Below are positions 28,869-38,718 of a stretch of 64,000 nucleotides of DNA, one piece after another. The notes under the pieces were generated by a model. That model did not search any database. It worked only from the letters and a program-made list of their open reading frames with translations, and was not told where the DNA came from. Position numbers and translations under genes: made by a program. Origin of the DNA: Flavobacteriales bacterium (lineage in GTDB: Bacteria; Bacteroidota; Bacteroidia; Flavobacteriales_C; GCA-002722245); NCBI GenBank assembly GCA_002717515.1, contig PBEC01000018.1:364563-428562 (forward strand), written 5' to 3'. How positions within the stretch are numbered: position 1 is the first letter of the stretch; each line of letters begins with the position of its first letter.

Positions 28869-29285
28869 TTAATTCCAAATGTGGATGATGTTTCCATCAA
28901 AACTGGTGTTGTATCTTTTTAGTGGAAGAGAACCAGGACCGTCAATTGCTGAGCCGTCGAGGAGTTGGTATTTCGTAGAACAACAGGTGTCAATTGCGAA
29001 TAGATTAGTTTGGTCTACTGAAATTTTGGAGCATTCATTTTCTGGTGCATAGGGACAGTGTCTTTCGTATGCCATAAAGTTTTCCATATCCGAGTTAAAA
29101 ACAATAATTCCCTTAGATCCACCTTCCACATAGGACCAGGACCCCATTCCCGAAAGGTTTTGATATTGTGGATTTTGAATGTTTATAAAAACATTAACGT
29201 TAACATCGGGAATTCCTTCATACTGATTTTTACAGCCTAAAAACATAATTAGAAATAAGAATAAAATCCCTGAGAATAATTTCAT
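28869..29285 (-). CDS. Rieske-like lipoprotein with degenerate cluster site
   Basis: A 138-residue lipoprotein (lipobox M-F-L-G-C). The C-terminal half resembles a small Rieske ferredoxin: R-H-C-P-Y in place of C-x-H, then D-T-C-C-S-T-K-Y in place of C-x-x-H-G-S-x-Y, followed by the typical G-P-G-S-L-P-L-K-R-Y end. Both ligand histidines are replaced (Tyr and Cys), so an ordinary [2Fe-2S] cluster is unlikely; four cysteines remain in the region. It may be a structural relative, or bind something else. Monocistronic with its own promoter abutting the start codon. Confidence 0.55.
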   Translation of the reverse strand: MKLFSGILFLFLIMFLGCKNQYEGIPDVNVNVFINIQNPQYQNLSGMGSWSYVEGGSKGIIVFNSDMENFMAYERHCPYAPENECSKISVDQTNLFAIDTCCSTKYQLLDGSAIDGPGSLPLKRYNTSFDGNIIHIWN

Positions 29286-29289
29286 AATA

Positions 29290-29321
29290 CAAAACTAAAT
29301 AATTATACATTGGTTAACCAA
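29290..29321 (-). promoter_or_regulatory. Promoter of the Rieske-like lipoprotein gene
   Basis: Minus strand TTG (complement of 29319-29321), 21-base spacer, TAGTTTTG (complement of 29290-29297). It ends 4 bases before the ATG at 29285, predicting a leaderless mRNA. Confidence 0.65.
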
Positions 29322-29363
29322 AGATGAAAATAATTAACTTTAGGCATTCTTGTTTTATTGTGT

Positions 29364-29672
29364 ATGAAAAGACGTTTCTTAATTTTCGGATTGTTTTCTT
29401 TGCTTTTAAGTTTGTCACAAAATTCTTTTTCTCAGGATTCAAAAGAGCGGAAAGCTGTTCAGGAACTCAATAAGAAAAAGGAAAAGAGTCAGGAAGAGGT
29501 CGAAAAAGAATTGATGAAACGACATTTAAAATTACAGGAGAAAGCAACTCGAAAGAGAATTAAAAAATCATTAAGAGAGGCAGAGAGGCGCAAAAAAGGA
29601 AAAGCTCCACAACCATGGTGGGAACGTTGGTTTGGCAGAAAGCAACAAAAAAAGCGAAGAAAACGAATTTAG
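29364..29672 (+). CDS. Small secreted, highly basic coiled-coil protein
   Basis: About 102 residues from ATG 29364 (a TTG two codons upstream is less likely). A signal peptide (M-K-R-R-F-L-I-F-G-L-F-S-L-L, ending S-F-S-Q) precedes a mature chain that is nearly all Lys, Arg, Glu and Gln, with heptad-like coiled-coil character and a W-W-E-R-W-F-G-R motif near the end. Very high positive charge suggests binding to nucleic acid, lipid A or acidic polysaccharide in the periplasm. It precedes the TonB receptor by about 50 bases. No family recognised. Confidence 0.7.
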   Translation: MKRRFLIFGLFSLLLSLSQNSFSQDSKERKAVQELNKKKEKSQEEVEKELMKRHLKLQEKATRKRIKKSLREAERRKKGKAPQPWWERWFGRKQQKKRRKRI

Positions 29673-29723
29673 TTTGCCTTGTGAAACCCTAGGTTTTGTA
29701 TTACTTTTAACGCCGTAACATCA

Positions 29724-32700
29724 ATGAGCCTAAAGCGATTAAAAATAATACCAATTCTTATCTTGTGTGCCTTTAAAATAAAAGCACAAACTGGAGAAAT
29801 TTACGGTAAAATTTTGAGCGTTGATGGAGATTCCATAGGAGCTGCTTTTGTTTCACTCTTCAAAGATGGAAATCAAATCGATGCGGTATACTCTGATTTT
29901 AATGGAGAATATTTCTTTTCTGGAGTTGATCCAGGTAGTTATGACGTTGGTGTTGAGTCTTTAGGTTTTCAGAGTAAAACCATTCAGAGTGTTCTTGTTG
30001 GAACCAACCAAAAAGTAGAGTTGAATTTCACATTGCTTTCAAGTTCTAAAGCAGTTGATGTAGTGGAAATAATACAATACAGAAAACCATTAATTGATAA
30101 GGATAAACAAGCTAAAATATATACTTCCGTTGAAATTGAAAATCTGGCAGTCCGGGATGTGGGAGAAATCATTTCTACATCAGTAGATGCTGTGAGTCAG
30201 GACGATGGAACTGGAGATGTGTATATAAGAGGACAAAGAACAGAGGGAACCCAGTTTATAGTAGATGGAATAAAAATAAAGGGTAAATTGAGCGTGCCTC
30301 AAAATGCTATAGAACAAGTTGAAGTTATTTCTGGCGGTATTCCAGCTATGTATGGAGACAATATAGGAGGTGTGGTTATAGTCACAACCAAAGGAGGTGG
30401 TTCAAAAGGCTTTGGTGCTCTTGAAAGTGTTACTTCTCAAGGTCTGGATGGATATGGCTATAATTTAATTACCGGAAGTTATGCCGGTCCAATATTCCGA
30501 GGAAAAAAAGATTCTAACGGTGTTCTCCTCAAGCCATCACGACTGCGATGTTTGTTAACAGGAGAATACAAAAATCTATTGGATTCAAGACCATCTGCCT
30601 TGGGTGTATGGAAAATAAAGGATGAGGTTTTGAGAGATTTAGAGATGAACCCTCTTCGAGTTGCTTCATCCGGTACAGGAACCTTTAGAAATTCTGAATT
30701 CATAACAAACGATGATTTAGAATGGCAAAAAAACAATCAAAATATAGGCAGTATAAACGCTCGTTTTGCTGGAAAAGTTGATTTTCAATTGAATAAAAGT
30801 ATCGTTCTAACAGCTGGAGGGAATTATAATTATTCTAAAGGAAATACATACATATATGACTATTCTTTATTCAATTCAATCAATAATCCCGAGTACATAA
30901 ATCAACAAACAAATCTCTTTTTGAGGTGGAAACAAAAATTAAATGTAGATTCCATAAAATGGATTTCTAGTTTAAATTATCAAATTCAAATAGACTACAC
31001 GGATATGAGTGAACTAAACTGGGACGATTCTCATAGGGATGATCTTTTTAAATACGGTCACGTAGGACAGTTTAAAACGCATAGAAATTCACTCTATGAA
31101 TACCAGGAGAATGGTGATAATGGAGATGCATATTACTATAAAGGTGAAAAAGATGTTTTGTATGAATTTCTGGGAGGAGGTTCCAATCCTAATGCATCCA
31201 ATTATGCCTCTCAATTTTATAGTTTATACTCCGGATTATCTGAAGGGAACTATGAAAATTATTTACAAGCCAGTAATGGCGGGGCATTATTAAATGGTGA
31301 TCGACCTGAGCACGTATATGGTATATGGTACAACACAGGTCGGCAGTATAATGGATATTTCAAGGGCAGTTCCACTCAAAAAAGGGCAATTGGAAATATA
31401 ACCGCTAAAATATTTAAGAAACATAATATAATAGCTGGATTTGAATACGAGGAAAGACTTTACAGGGGGTATCGAGTATCTCCAATTGGTTTGTGGAATC
31501 GAATGCGACAATTGGCCAATGCAAAAAATACGGAATTGGACCTGGACAATCCATCTTTAACATACAGTAATGGAGTTTTTACAGATACTGTAAATTACAA
31601 TTACCTTTATCAGGAAACGGGTAGTAAAGGTTTTTATGAAAACGTAAGGGATCAGTTTGGATTGGATTATGATGAATATTTTGATACCGACTTTTACGGT
31701 CCTGAAAATTATTCCCTTTCGTTATTTTCTGCGGATGAGTTACTCGCCGAAGGTAATGGCGTTTTAAGTTTTCAGGGGTTTGATTACCTGGGTAACCCAG
31801 TATCGAATGTCAAATTGGATGATTTTTTTCATGCAAAAGATGAAAATGGAGCTTATACTCGTAAGTCAAATCCATATCAACCCATATATGCATCTGGATA
31901 TATTCAGGATAAATTTCAGTTTGATAATATTGTATTTAATATCGGTTTAAGAATAGATCGATTTGATGCGAATCAACCTGTTTTAAAAGATCCTTATGTA
32001 TTGTATGATTCTTATAAAGTTAAAGATTTAGAATCTTCATACACTATTCCAAATACGATCGATGATGAAGCAACGGTATATGTTAACTCATTAGAGCAGG
32101 ATGTTCCAAATATTGTTGGATATCGTTTGGAAAACAAGTGGTTTGACGCTTCAGGTAAAGAAATTACCGATCCATCAATAATAGAGACTGCATCAAATAC
32201 GGGAGAAGTGACTCCTTATGTAAAGGACCCTTCAGTAAAAATAGGAGATTCAAACTATAAGTCTTCCTCTACATTTACTGATTACAAACCTCAATATAGT
32301 TTTATGCCAAGGATCTCATTTACATTTAACCTTTCAGAAAATTCTTCATTTTTTGCGCATTACGATGTTCTGACTCAACGACCGGGATATGACCAAAATA
32401 TATTTACTCCGACTGATTACTTGTTTCTAGAGGGTAATGTTGGTAGCTTCATTACCAATTCAAATTTAAAACCTCAGAAAACCATTGATTATGAGGTGGG
32501 TTATAAGCAGAAACTAACCAATAGAAGTGCCATTACAGTATCGACCTATTATCGAGAAATGAAGGATTTGATTCAAGTGACGGCTGTTAATTATGCTTAT
32601 CCAGTTAATTATTTAACTTTTGGGAATCTTGATAAAGCATTAGTAAAAGGGTTTTCTGTAAAGTATGATTTGCGACCAATTAATTCGAACGTTTCTTTAA

Positions 32701-33368
32701 ATGCAGGGTATACGTTACAATTTGCGGATGGAACAGGTTCATCCCCTGTTTCAAGTGCAAGTTTGATTTCACAGGGAGTTCCTGATTTAAAAATTATGCT
32801 TCCCTTGTCGTTTGATCAACGTCACATTATTAGGGGAGTTTTTAATTATACTTTTAAACCAGGGAAAAAGTATTTTGGTCCCGACTGGAACGGTAAGGGA
32901 AGATCTATTTTAGGAGGACTGTCCACGAATATTGTTACAAAATTAAGTTCGGGAAGACCATATACCGGACAGTCAAATTTTACTCCAGAAGGAAACATAA
33001 TTAATGCAGAGAGAAAAGCTTTGGATGGTTTAATAAATGGAAACAGATTACCTTGGATTTATACAACGGATCTTCGTGTAAGTAAAAAATTCTTGTTCGG
33101 GTTTAGAAAAGAGGCGGGGTTTAAATTCCAAACTGAACTTTATCTGGTGGTTAAGAACCTTTTCGATACAAAAAACATTGTCAAAGTTTACAATGCAACA
33201 GGAAATCCAGACGACGATGGTTACTTAGATGCTGCAACATCTCAGTCTAATATTGAGGCACAAACTAATTATGAGTCTTATTTGGACCTTTACAGTTTAA
33301 AAATAGCAAACCCCAATAACTACGCTTTGCCCAGACAAATAAGGGCTGGATTTGTAATGACTTTTTAA
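29724..33368 (+). CDS. TonB-dependent receptor with N-terminal carboxypeptidase-like domain
   Basis: A 1214-residue outer-membrane receptor: signal peptide (about 1-21), a CarboxypepD_reg-like beta-sandwich at about 22-105 (G-E-I-Y-G-K-I-L, then G-S-Y-D-V-G-V-E-S-L-G-F), a plug at about 125-225 with V-Y-I-R-G-Q-R-T-E-G and V-I-S-G-G-I-P-A-M-Y-G-D, then a long barrel ending in an aromatic F-V-M-T-F. It abuts the giant T9SS gene and a PorV/PorQ-like gene. This is not a classic SusCD pair because no SusD follows. The receptor class and N-terminal domain suggest import of peptides or glycans; the ligand is unknown. Confidence 0.85.
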   Translation: MSLKRLKIIPILILCAFKIKAQTGEIYGKILSVDGDSIGAAFVSLFKDGNQIDAVYSDFNGEYFFSGVDPGSYDVGVESLGFQSKTIQSVLVGTNQKVELNFTLLSSSKAVDVVEIIQYRKPLIDKDKQAKIYTSVEIENLAVRDVGEIISTSVDAVSQDDGTGDVYIRGQRTEGTQFIVDGIKIKGKLSVPQNAIEQVEVISGGIPAMYGDNIGGVVIVTTKGGGSKGFGALESVTSQGLDGYGYNLITGSYAGPIFRGKKDSNGVLLKPSRLRCLLTGEYKNLLDSRPSALGVWKIKDEVLRDLEMNPLRVASSGTGTFRNSEFITNDDLEWQKNNQNIGSINARFAGKVDFQLNKSIVLTAGGNYNYSKGNTYIYDYSLFNSINNPEYINQQTNLFLRWKQKLNVDSIKWISSLNYQIQIDYTDMSELNWDDSHRDDLFKYGHVGQFKTHRNSLYEYQENGDNGDAYYYKGEKDVLYEFLGGGSNPNASNYASQFYSLYSGLSEGNYENYLQASNGGALLNGDRPEHVYGIWYNTGRQYNGYFKGSSTQKRAIGNITAKIFKKHNIIAGFEYEERLYRGYRVSPIGLWNRMRQLANAKNTELDLDNPSLTYSNGVFTDTVNYNYLYQETGSKGFYENVRDQFGLDYDEYFDTDFYGPENYSLSLFSADELLAEGNGVLSFQGFDYLGNPVSNVKLDDFFHAKDENGAYTRKSNPYQPIYASGYIQDKFQFDNIVFNIGLRIDRFDANQPVLKDPYVLYDSYKVKDLESSYTIPNTIDDEATVYVNSLEQDVPNIVGYRLENKWFDASGKEITDPSIIETASNTGEVTPYVKDPSVKIGDSNYKSSSTFTDYKPQYSFMPRISFTFNLSENSSFFAHYDVLTQRPGYDQNIFTPTDYLFLEGNVGSFITNSNLKPQKTIDYEVGYKQKLTNRSAITVSTYYREMKDLIQVTAVNYAYPVNYLTFGNLDKALVKGFSVKYDLRPINSNVSLNAGYTLQFADGTGSSPVSSASLISQGVPDLKIMLPLSFDQRHIIRGVFNYTFKPGKKYFGPDWNGKGRSILGGLSTNIVTKLSSGRPYTGQSNFTPEGNIINAERKALDGLINGNRLPWIYTTDLRVSKKFLFGFRKEAGFKFQTELYLVVKNLFDTKNIVKVYNATGNPDDDGYLDAATSQSNIEAQTNYESYLDLYSLKIANPNNYALPRQIRAGFVMTF

Positions 33369-36300
33369 ATGAAGAAATTAATAACAATAGTGATTGTTTC
33401 AATTGCATTTTTAAATGCAAAAGCCTCTTTTATAAAACGAGAAGCCACATCCAATAACAACAGTCAGCTAAATTTTCGATCGGCAGAGTGTAAAGCTCCT
33501 ACATCAAGAATTGATTTGGATATAAATAATGTTCGAACCACAATATTAAACGGAGGAGACATGTGGTGGGATTTGGATAATGCTAAATATGAGATTCCAA
33601 AAGGCAGTGGTCAGCATTCAATATTTGCAGGCTCAATTATGATTGGAGGAAGAGATGAAACAGGAAATTTAAAAATGGCCGCATTAACTCACAGAAGTTT
33701 AGGGTCCGATTTTTGGGCAGGTCCAATTAATAAAAATAATGTTACTACTACATCAGATGTTTGTGATGAATACGACAAGCATTTTAAAGTCAACAGAAAA
33801 GAGGTAGAGGATTATATTTCAGCTTTTAAAGCAGGAGAAAACCCTTCAGTTCCATTAAGTATGTTAAATTATCCCGCTCATGGTAGTATTGCCGATGGTC
33901 ATGATTACTATTTAGCACCCTTTTTTGATGCAGATTCAAATGGTACATATAATCCCTCAAGTGGGGATTACCCTGCATTTGATTTGGGTGGAGACAATGA
34001 GCGATATGCCAACGGAAAATTAAGAGGAGATCAAAACATTTGGTGGATTTTTAATGATGTTGGCAATGTTCACACCGAGTCTGGAGCAGCAGCTATTGGA
34101 TTGGAAATTCAAGCTCAGGCTTTTGGATTCGCTACCAACGACGAAATTAACGATATGACCTTTTACAATTACAAAATCATTAATCGTTCTACATTCACAA
34201 TTGAGGATTGTTATATGGCGGTATGGGCAGATACTGATTTGGGATATTATTACGATGATTATGTTGGTTGTGATGTAGAGAGAGGTTTGGGATATTGTTA
34301 CAATGGGGATGCTTACGATGAAAATGCAGGAGGCTATGGTGATGATCCACCCGCAATAGGTATAGATTTTTTTGAGGGTCCATTGGCAGATGCAAATGAC
34401 GGAATAGACAACGATCGTGATGGAATAATAGATGAGGAGGGAGAACTGATTGTTATGTCTAAGTTTATGTATTATAACATTGGGTCAGGAGATCAGGGAG
34501 ATCCAAATACTGCAACCGACTACTTTAATTACATAAGAGGTCGATGGAAAAATGGATCTGCAATGGAATACGGAGGCAATGGATTCAACTCTTCAGGGAT
34601 CTCGTGTGATTTTATGTTTCCTGATGATTCTGATCAAGAACAGTTTTGGGGTACAAAAGGAGTTGTTGTTGCGCCGTGGAGTGAAACTTCAGCGGGAAAC
34701 CCTCCGGGAGATCGACGGTTTATTCAATCTGCAGGCCCTTTTACTTTAGAGCCTGGAGCTGTAAATTATATTACGACTGGTGCAGTTTGGGCTCAGGCAA
34801 CACCTGGTGGAGGTCCTTGGTCAGCAGTACAGAATTTGAAAAAAGCAGACGACTTAGCACAGGCTTTGTTTGATAATGATTTCAAAATATTAAATGGTCC
34901 TGATGCACCTGATTTGATCATACAAGAAATGAAAAATGAATTAATTTTTTATTTGGAAAACGGTGAGGCAAGTAACAATTTTAAGGAAAATTATGAGGAA
35001 GTGGATCCCACAATAGTTTCTCCATTTGGTTTGTCCTATGATTCTATTTACAGGTTTCAGGGGTATCAATTTTTTCAATTATCAGGTCCTACTGTTTCAA
35101 GCTCTGAATTGGATGATGTTTCAAAGGCAAGATTAGTTTGGCAAAGTGATGTAAAGGACGGTATTGGTAAATTGGTAAATCAAATTTATGATGAAGAGAT
35201 TGGCTTCAACGTTCCTCAGATTATGGTAGATGGATCTGACCAGGGGATTTCTCACTCCTTCTCTGTTAAAAAAGATTATTTTGCCACTGGAAATGACCGT
35301 TTGATTAACAATAAAGAATACTATTACATGATTATTGCTTATGCTTATAATGATTATTTGACCTATGAACCTGGAAATGAAGGTCAGAAATATCCGTATA
35401 AAGCAGGGAGAAGGAACATCAAGCAATATACAGCGATACCTCATGATGCATCTTTAGAGGGGAATGGAACAGACATCAATTCCTTTTACGGAATGGCTCC
35501 AAAAATAAAGAGGGTTTCAGGGAATGGAAACGGTGGTCAGTTTGTTAATTTGTCAAAAGAATCCATAAACGAAATTCTTTCTTCACCAATTCACTCTGTT
35601 TCTCAACCTGTTTACAGTACTTATGGAGCTCCGGTAGGCATAAAGGTAATTGACCCTCTGAAGGTACCAAAAGGTGATTTCAGGTTAGAGTTTATGGACT
35701 CAATAACTCCGAATGACTTGAAAGATGCTTATTGGAGAATATTATATAAGCCAAATGGTAATGACGAATATTCAGATACCCTTTATTCCGACAAAAACAT
35801 TTCTGGAAGTAATGAGCAAATTATTAAAGAGTGGGGTATTTCAGTAAATATTCAGCAAGTGGATGATGTTGCAACCTCAGGAATTGAAAAATTTGGCGTT
35901 ATTGGCGATTCTCTTCATTTTGAAAATCCAAGCTTACCATGGCTTTCCGGAGTATCAGACGCAGAAGGAGATAATTGGGAAAACTGGATAAGAGCAGGAG
36001 TTAATCAAACTTCCTCTATAACTGAGATTGATTTTAAGGACTATTTTGTAGGTCAGGCTGCAGAGGATACGGACGGAGATTTTGAAAATTTAATCAACGG
36101 TTGGGTTGCCCCATTTAAGTATTGTTCAAGAGAATTATATGGACCTGCCGTTGATCCTATAGGAATTCAAACTTACAACGATGTTTCAGGACTAAATAAT
36201 GTTGATCTTGTGATAACAAGTGACAAAAGTAAATGGTCAATTTGTCCGGTTTTTGAAATGTCCGACGATGAGCCTATTTCTCAATTTGGAGACGAGAAAC

Positions 36301-37139
36301 TTATGCTGAAAAGAGGAACTACAACTGACTGGAACGGCAATAGCCTGGATGAAGGACTGAGTTATTTTCCAGGATATGCAATAGACGTATTAACCGGAGA
36401 GCGCTTGAATCTGGCTTTTGGGGAGTACAGCTTTTTTGCTGGAGACAACGGAAGTGATATGTTATGGAATCCTACAAGCAGCATGTATCGAAATGAGGGT
36501 AAACCTTTGTTTGGAGGGTTTCATACAATATATATATTTAGAAATCATGATTTTATTAGTAAATACGATGAGGGATCATCTATTTTGAATGTGTATAATC
36601 AAGGTTTTTTTGGAGTTCAGCAAAAGGTATTTAAGAGCTGTACCTGGGTTTTCGGGTACCCAATTCAAAATGATGCATTTCCATTTCTTGCAACTGATGT
36701 TACAATAAAATTACGTGTAAATGAGCCTTACAATTCCGTTGGTGGACAGCTGCCTGTTTATGAATTTAATACAGATGATATATACGCTGCTTCTAATCAG
36801 AATACTACTGCAAAAGCAAATTTGGATAAAACGAATATCGTTCCAAATCCATACTACGGATTCAGTGAGTATGAAAAAAGTAAAATAAATAATGAAATAA
36901 AAATTACCAATCTTCCAAAAGAATGCACAATCAAAATTTTCACATTAGATGGCTCATTGGTTAAAACTTTGAAAAAGGATAACGATGAGAAAACATTTGT
37001 ATCATGGAATTTAAATAATGAGCAAGGTATAAGTATTGCATCAGGGATTTATATTTTTCATATAAATGCTCCTGGAATAGGAGAGAAAATTATTAAATGG
37101 TTTGGTGTTCAACGAGAAATAGATTTAGATACTTTTTAA
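33369..37139 (+). CDS. Giant T9SS-exported surface protein
   Basis: A 1256-residue secreted protein whose ATG directly follows the receptor's stop. Signal peptide (about 1-19, ending L-N-A-K-A), a large region without recognised domain, and a calcium-loop-like D-N-D-R-D-G-I-I-D-E-E near residues 348-358. The C-terminal 90 residues are a T9SS type A-like sorting domain (V-P-N-P-Y-Y-G, then T-I-K-I-F-T-L-D-G-S-L-V-K and I-A-S-G-I-Y-I-F-H-I). Several proteins of this kind in Bacteroidota sit beside a TonB receptor and a PorV-like protein. Its stop shares a base with the next ATG. Function unknown. Confidence 0.72.
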   Translation: MKKLITIVIVSIAFLNAKASFIKREATSNNNSQLNFRSAECKAPTSRIDLDINNVRTTILNGGDMWWDLDNAKYEIPKGSGQHSIFAGSIMIGGRDETGNLKMAALTHRSLGSDFWAGPINKNNVTTTSDVCDEYDKHFKVNRKEVEDYISAFKAGENPSVPLSMLNYPAHGSIADGHDYYLAPFFDADSNGTYNPSSGDYPAFDLGGDNERYANGKLRGDQNIWWIFNDVGNVHTESGAAAIGLEIQAQAFGFATNDEINDMTFYNYKIINRSTFTIEDCYMAVWADTDLGYYYDDYVGCDVERGLGYCYNGDAYDENAGGYGDDPPAIGIDFFEGPLADANDGIDNDRDGIIDEEGELIVMSKFMYYNIGSGDQGDPNTATDYFNYIRGRWKNGSAMEYGGNGFNSSGISCDFMFPDDSDQEQFWGTKGVVVAPWSETSAGNPPGDRRFIQSAGPFTLEPGAVNYITTGAVWAQATPGGGPWSAVQNLKKADDLAQALFDNDFKILNGPDAPDLIIQEMKNELIFYLENGEASNNFKENYEEVDPTIVSPFGLSYDSIYRFQGYQFFQLSGPTVSSSELDDVSKARLVWQSDVKDGIGKLVNQIYDEEIGFNVPQIMVDGSDQGISHSFSVKKDYFATGNDRLINNKEYYYMIIAYAYNDYLTYEPGNEGQKYPYKAGRRNIKQYTAIPHDASLEGNGTDINSFYGMAPKIKRVSGNGNGGQFVNLSKESINEILSSPIHSVSQPVYSTYGAPVGIKVIDPLKVPKGDFRLEFMDSITPNDLKDAYWRILYKPNGNDEYSDTLYSDKNISGSNEQIIKEWGISVNIQQVDDVATSGIEKFGVIGDSLHFENPSLPWLSGVSDAEGDNWENWIRAGVNQTSSITEIDFKDYFVGQAAEDTDGDFENLINGWVAPFKYCSRELYGPAVDPIGIQTYNDVSGLNNVDLVITSDKSKWSICPVFEMSDDEPISQFGDEKLMLKRGTTTDWNGNSLDEGLSYFPGYAIDVLTGERLNLAFGEYSFFAGDNGSDMLWNPTSSMYRNEGKPLFGGFHTIYIFRNHDFISKYDEGSSILNVYNQGFFGVQQKVFKSCTWVFGYPIQNDAFPFLATDVTIKLRVNEPYNSVGGQLPVYEFNTDDIYAASNQNTTAKANLDKTNIVPNPYYGFSEYEKSKINNEIKITNLPKECTIKIFTLDGSLVKTLKKDNDEKTFVSWNLNNEQGISIASGIYIFHINAPGIGEKIIKWFGVQREIDLDTF

Positions 37140-38161
37140 TGAAAACATGCCTCAAAATATTGTTGATTACTGTTTGTTTTCAGACTTCAATTGCACAATC
37201 GGGAGGGCAATCGGGAGCCACACAATTGCTCATTAATTCGTGGGGTAAATCTTCTGGTGTTGGAGGATCTGATGCCGCTTTCGGATCCGGTATCGAGATG
37301 GTTTATATGAATCCAGCTGGTGTTTCTGGAACCAATAAAACAGATTTACTTTTTTCAAGATCAAACTGGCTTCAGGGTAGCGAAATATATATCAATGCAT
37401 TCGGAGTAAGTCAACGATTCAATGAAAAAACAGTTTTGGCTTTATCTATTATGTCGTTTAATCTCGGAGATATTGAAATAACTACGGTGAATAATCCAGA
37501 AGGAGGTATAGGAACTTATCGGCCTCAATTTGTAAATGGAGGACTTACCTATTCAAGGGAATTTTCAAACAATATCGATGGAGGTATTACATTAAAATTA
37601 ATCTCTGAAGGTATTCATGACGTTAATGCCTTTGGTCTTGCACTTGATGCCGGAGTAAAATATGTAACGGGAAAAAAAGAGCATATAAGTTTTGGGGTAG
37701 CTTTGAAAAATGCCGGACCGAATATGAAATACGATGGAAATGGTTTAAAAATGGAAATGACCTTTCCCAATGGAAATAATCAAAGTGGGCAGATCTCATC
37801 AGCATCTTATACTCTTCCTCTACTTATGAATTTAGGTTTTGGGTATCGATTTGAATTTAATTCGTCACACTCTGTTCAAACGGGTTTTACCTATTCAGCT
37901 CGAATGTTTTTAAACGACCAAACTCGCATGGGGGTTGAATATCGATTCAAAAAATATTTACAAATAAGAGGAGGTTTTGTATATGAGGAAGGTATTTTTG
38001 AAATATCAACTCGACAAACTGCAATTACGGGTCCTTCAGGAGGGTTTAGCTTTCAATTGCCCTATGGAAAAGATAATCGTTACTTTGGTTTTGATTACAC
38101 ATATCGCGACACCAACCCATTTGAAGGGATACATACTTTCGGGGCAAGAATAATTTTGTAA
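37139..38161 (+). CDS. PorV/PorQ-family outer-membrane protein
   Basis: About 340 residues from ATG 37139 (M-K-T-C-L-K-I-L-L-I-T-V), which overlaps the upstream TAA by one base; a longer frame from 37097 would run inside the previous gene. After the signal peptide (ending S-I-A-Q) comes the family block G-A-T-Q-L-L-I-N, then G-G-S-D-A-A-F-G-S-G-I-E and the M-N-P-A-G-V motif, characteristic of PorV/PorQ/UPF0164 FadL-like barrels. PorV shuttles T9SS cargo to the attachment complex. Coupling to a giant T9SS protein suggests a dedicated partner, an inference. Confidence 0.78.
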   Translation: MKTCLKILLITVCFQTSIAQSGGQSGATQLLINSWGKSSGVGGSDAAFGSGIEMVYMNPAGVSGTNKTDLLFSRSNWLQGSEIYINAFGVSQRFNEKTVLALSIMSFNLGDIEITTVNNPEGGIGTYRPQFVNGGLTYSREFSNNIDGGITLKLISEGIHDVNAFGLALDAGVKYVTGKKEHISFGVALKNAGPNMKYDGNGLKMEMTFPNGNNQSGQISSASYTLPLLMNLGFGYRFEFNSSHSVQTGFTYSARMFLNDQTRMGVEYRFKKYLQIRGGFVYEEGIFEISTRQTAITGPSGGFSFQLPYGKDNRYFGFDYTYRDTNPFEGIHTFGARIIL

Positions 38162-38190
38162 ATTAGCACTAGAATATAAAATGAATTAAA

Positions 38191-38224
38191 AGAATCCTGA
38201 TCATCGAATCAGGATTCTTTTATT
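38191..38224 (+). terminator. Terminator of the receptor/T9SS/PorV-like operon
   Basis: Perfect 11-bp stem AGAATCCTGAT/ATCAGGATTCT with loop CATCGA and a T-run, 30 bases after the stop. Confidence 0.9.
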
Positions 38225-38244
38225 ATTGAGACAAAAGATAAAAT

Positions 38245-38718
38245 ATGGCAGATACCAGTTATTTTACACAAGAGGGACTAGATAAACTAAAAGCTGAATT
38301 AGATCATCTGAAAAAAGTTGAAAGACCAAATGTTTCTCAACAAATTGCCGACGCTCGTGATAAAGGAGATTTGTCGGAAAATGCAGAATATGATGCCGCT
38401 AAAGAAGCGCAGGGTTTATTGGAAATGAAAATTGCTCAAATGGAGGAAATTGTTGCCCATGCAAGAGTTATCGATGAGAGTAAAATTGACAATTCCAAAG
38501 TATTGATTCTTTCAAAAGTTAAGGTCCGAAACCTTGCTAACAAAGTTGAAATGGAGTACACATTAGTTTCCGAGGAAGAAGCTAATTTAAAGGAAAAGAA
38601 AATATCGGTAAGCTCACCTATAGGAAAAGGGTTGTTGGGTAAAGAAATAGGAGATGTTGCTGAAATTAAGGTTCCTGCTGGATTACTTAAACTGGAAGTA
38701 ATTAACATTTCAAGATAA
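38245..38718 (+). CDS. greA: Transcription elongation factor GreA
   Basis: Cleaves backtracked RNA in stalled RNA polymerase. 157 residues: an N-terminal antiparallel coiled coil with the acidic tip D-L-S-E-N-A-E-Y-D-A-A that enters the secondary channel, then the globular C-terminal FKBP-like domain (S-P-I-G-K-G-L-L-G-K). First gene of a rightward run; the HIT gene ATG follows the stop directly, and ilvA follows 11 bases after HIT. Confidence 0.96.
   Translation: MADTSYFTQEGLDKLKAELDHLKKVERPNVSQQIADARDKGDLSENAEYDAAKEAQGLLEMKIAQMEEIVAHARVIDESKIDNSKVLILSKVKVRNLANKVEMEYTLVSEEEANLKEKKISVSSPIGKGLLGKEIGDVAEIKVPAGLLKLEVINISR

Noticed and set aside
37097-37138. Extended N-terminus of the PorV/PorQ-like gene
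   Set aside because: It overlaps the T9SS gene and lacks a signal peptide; ATG 37139 gives a clear one and an ideal TAATG overlap.
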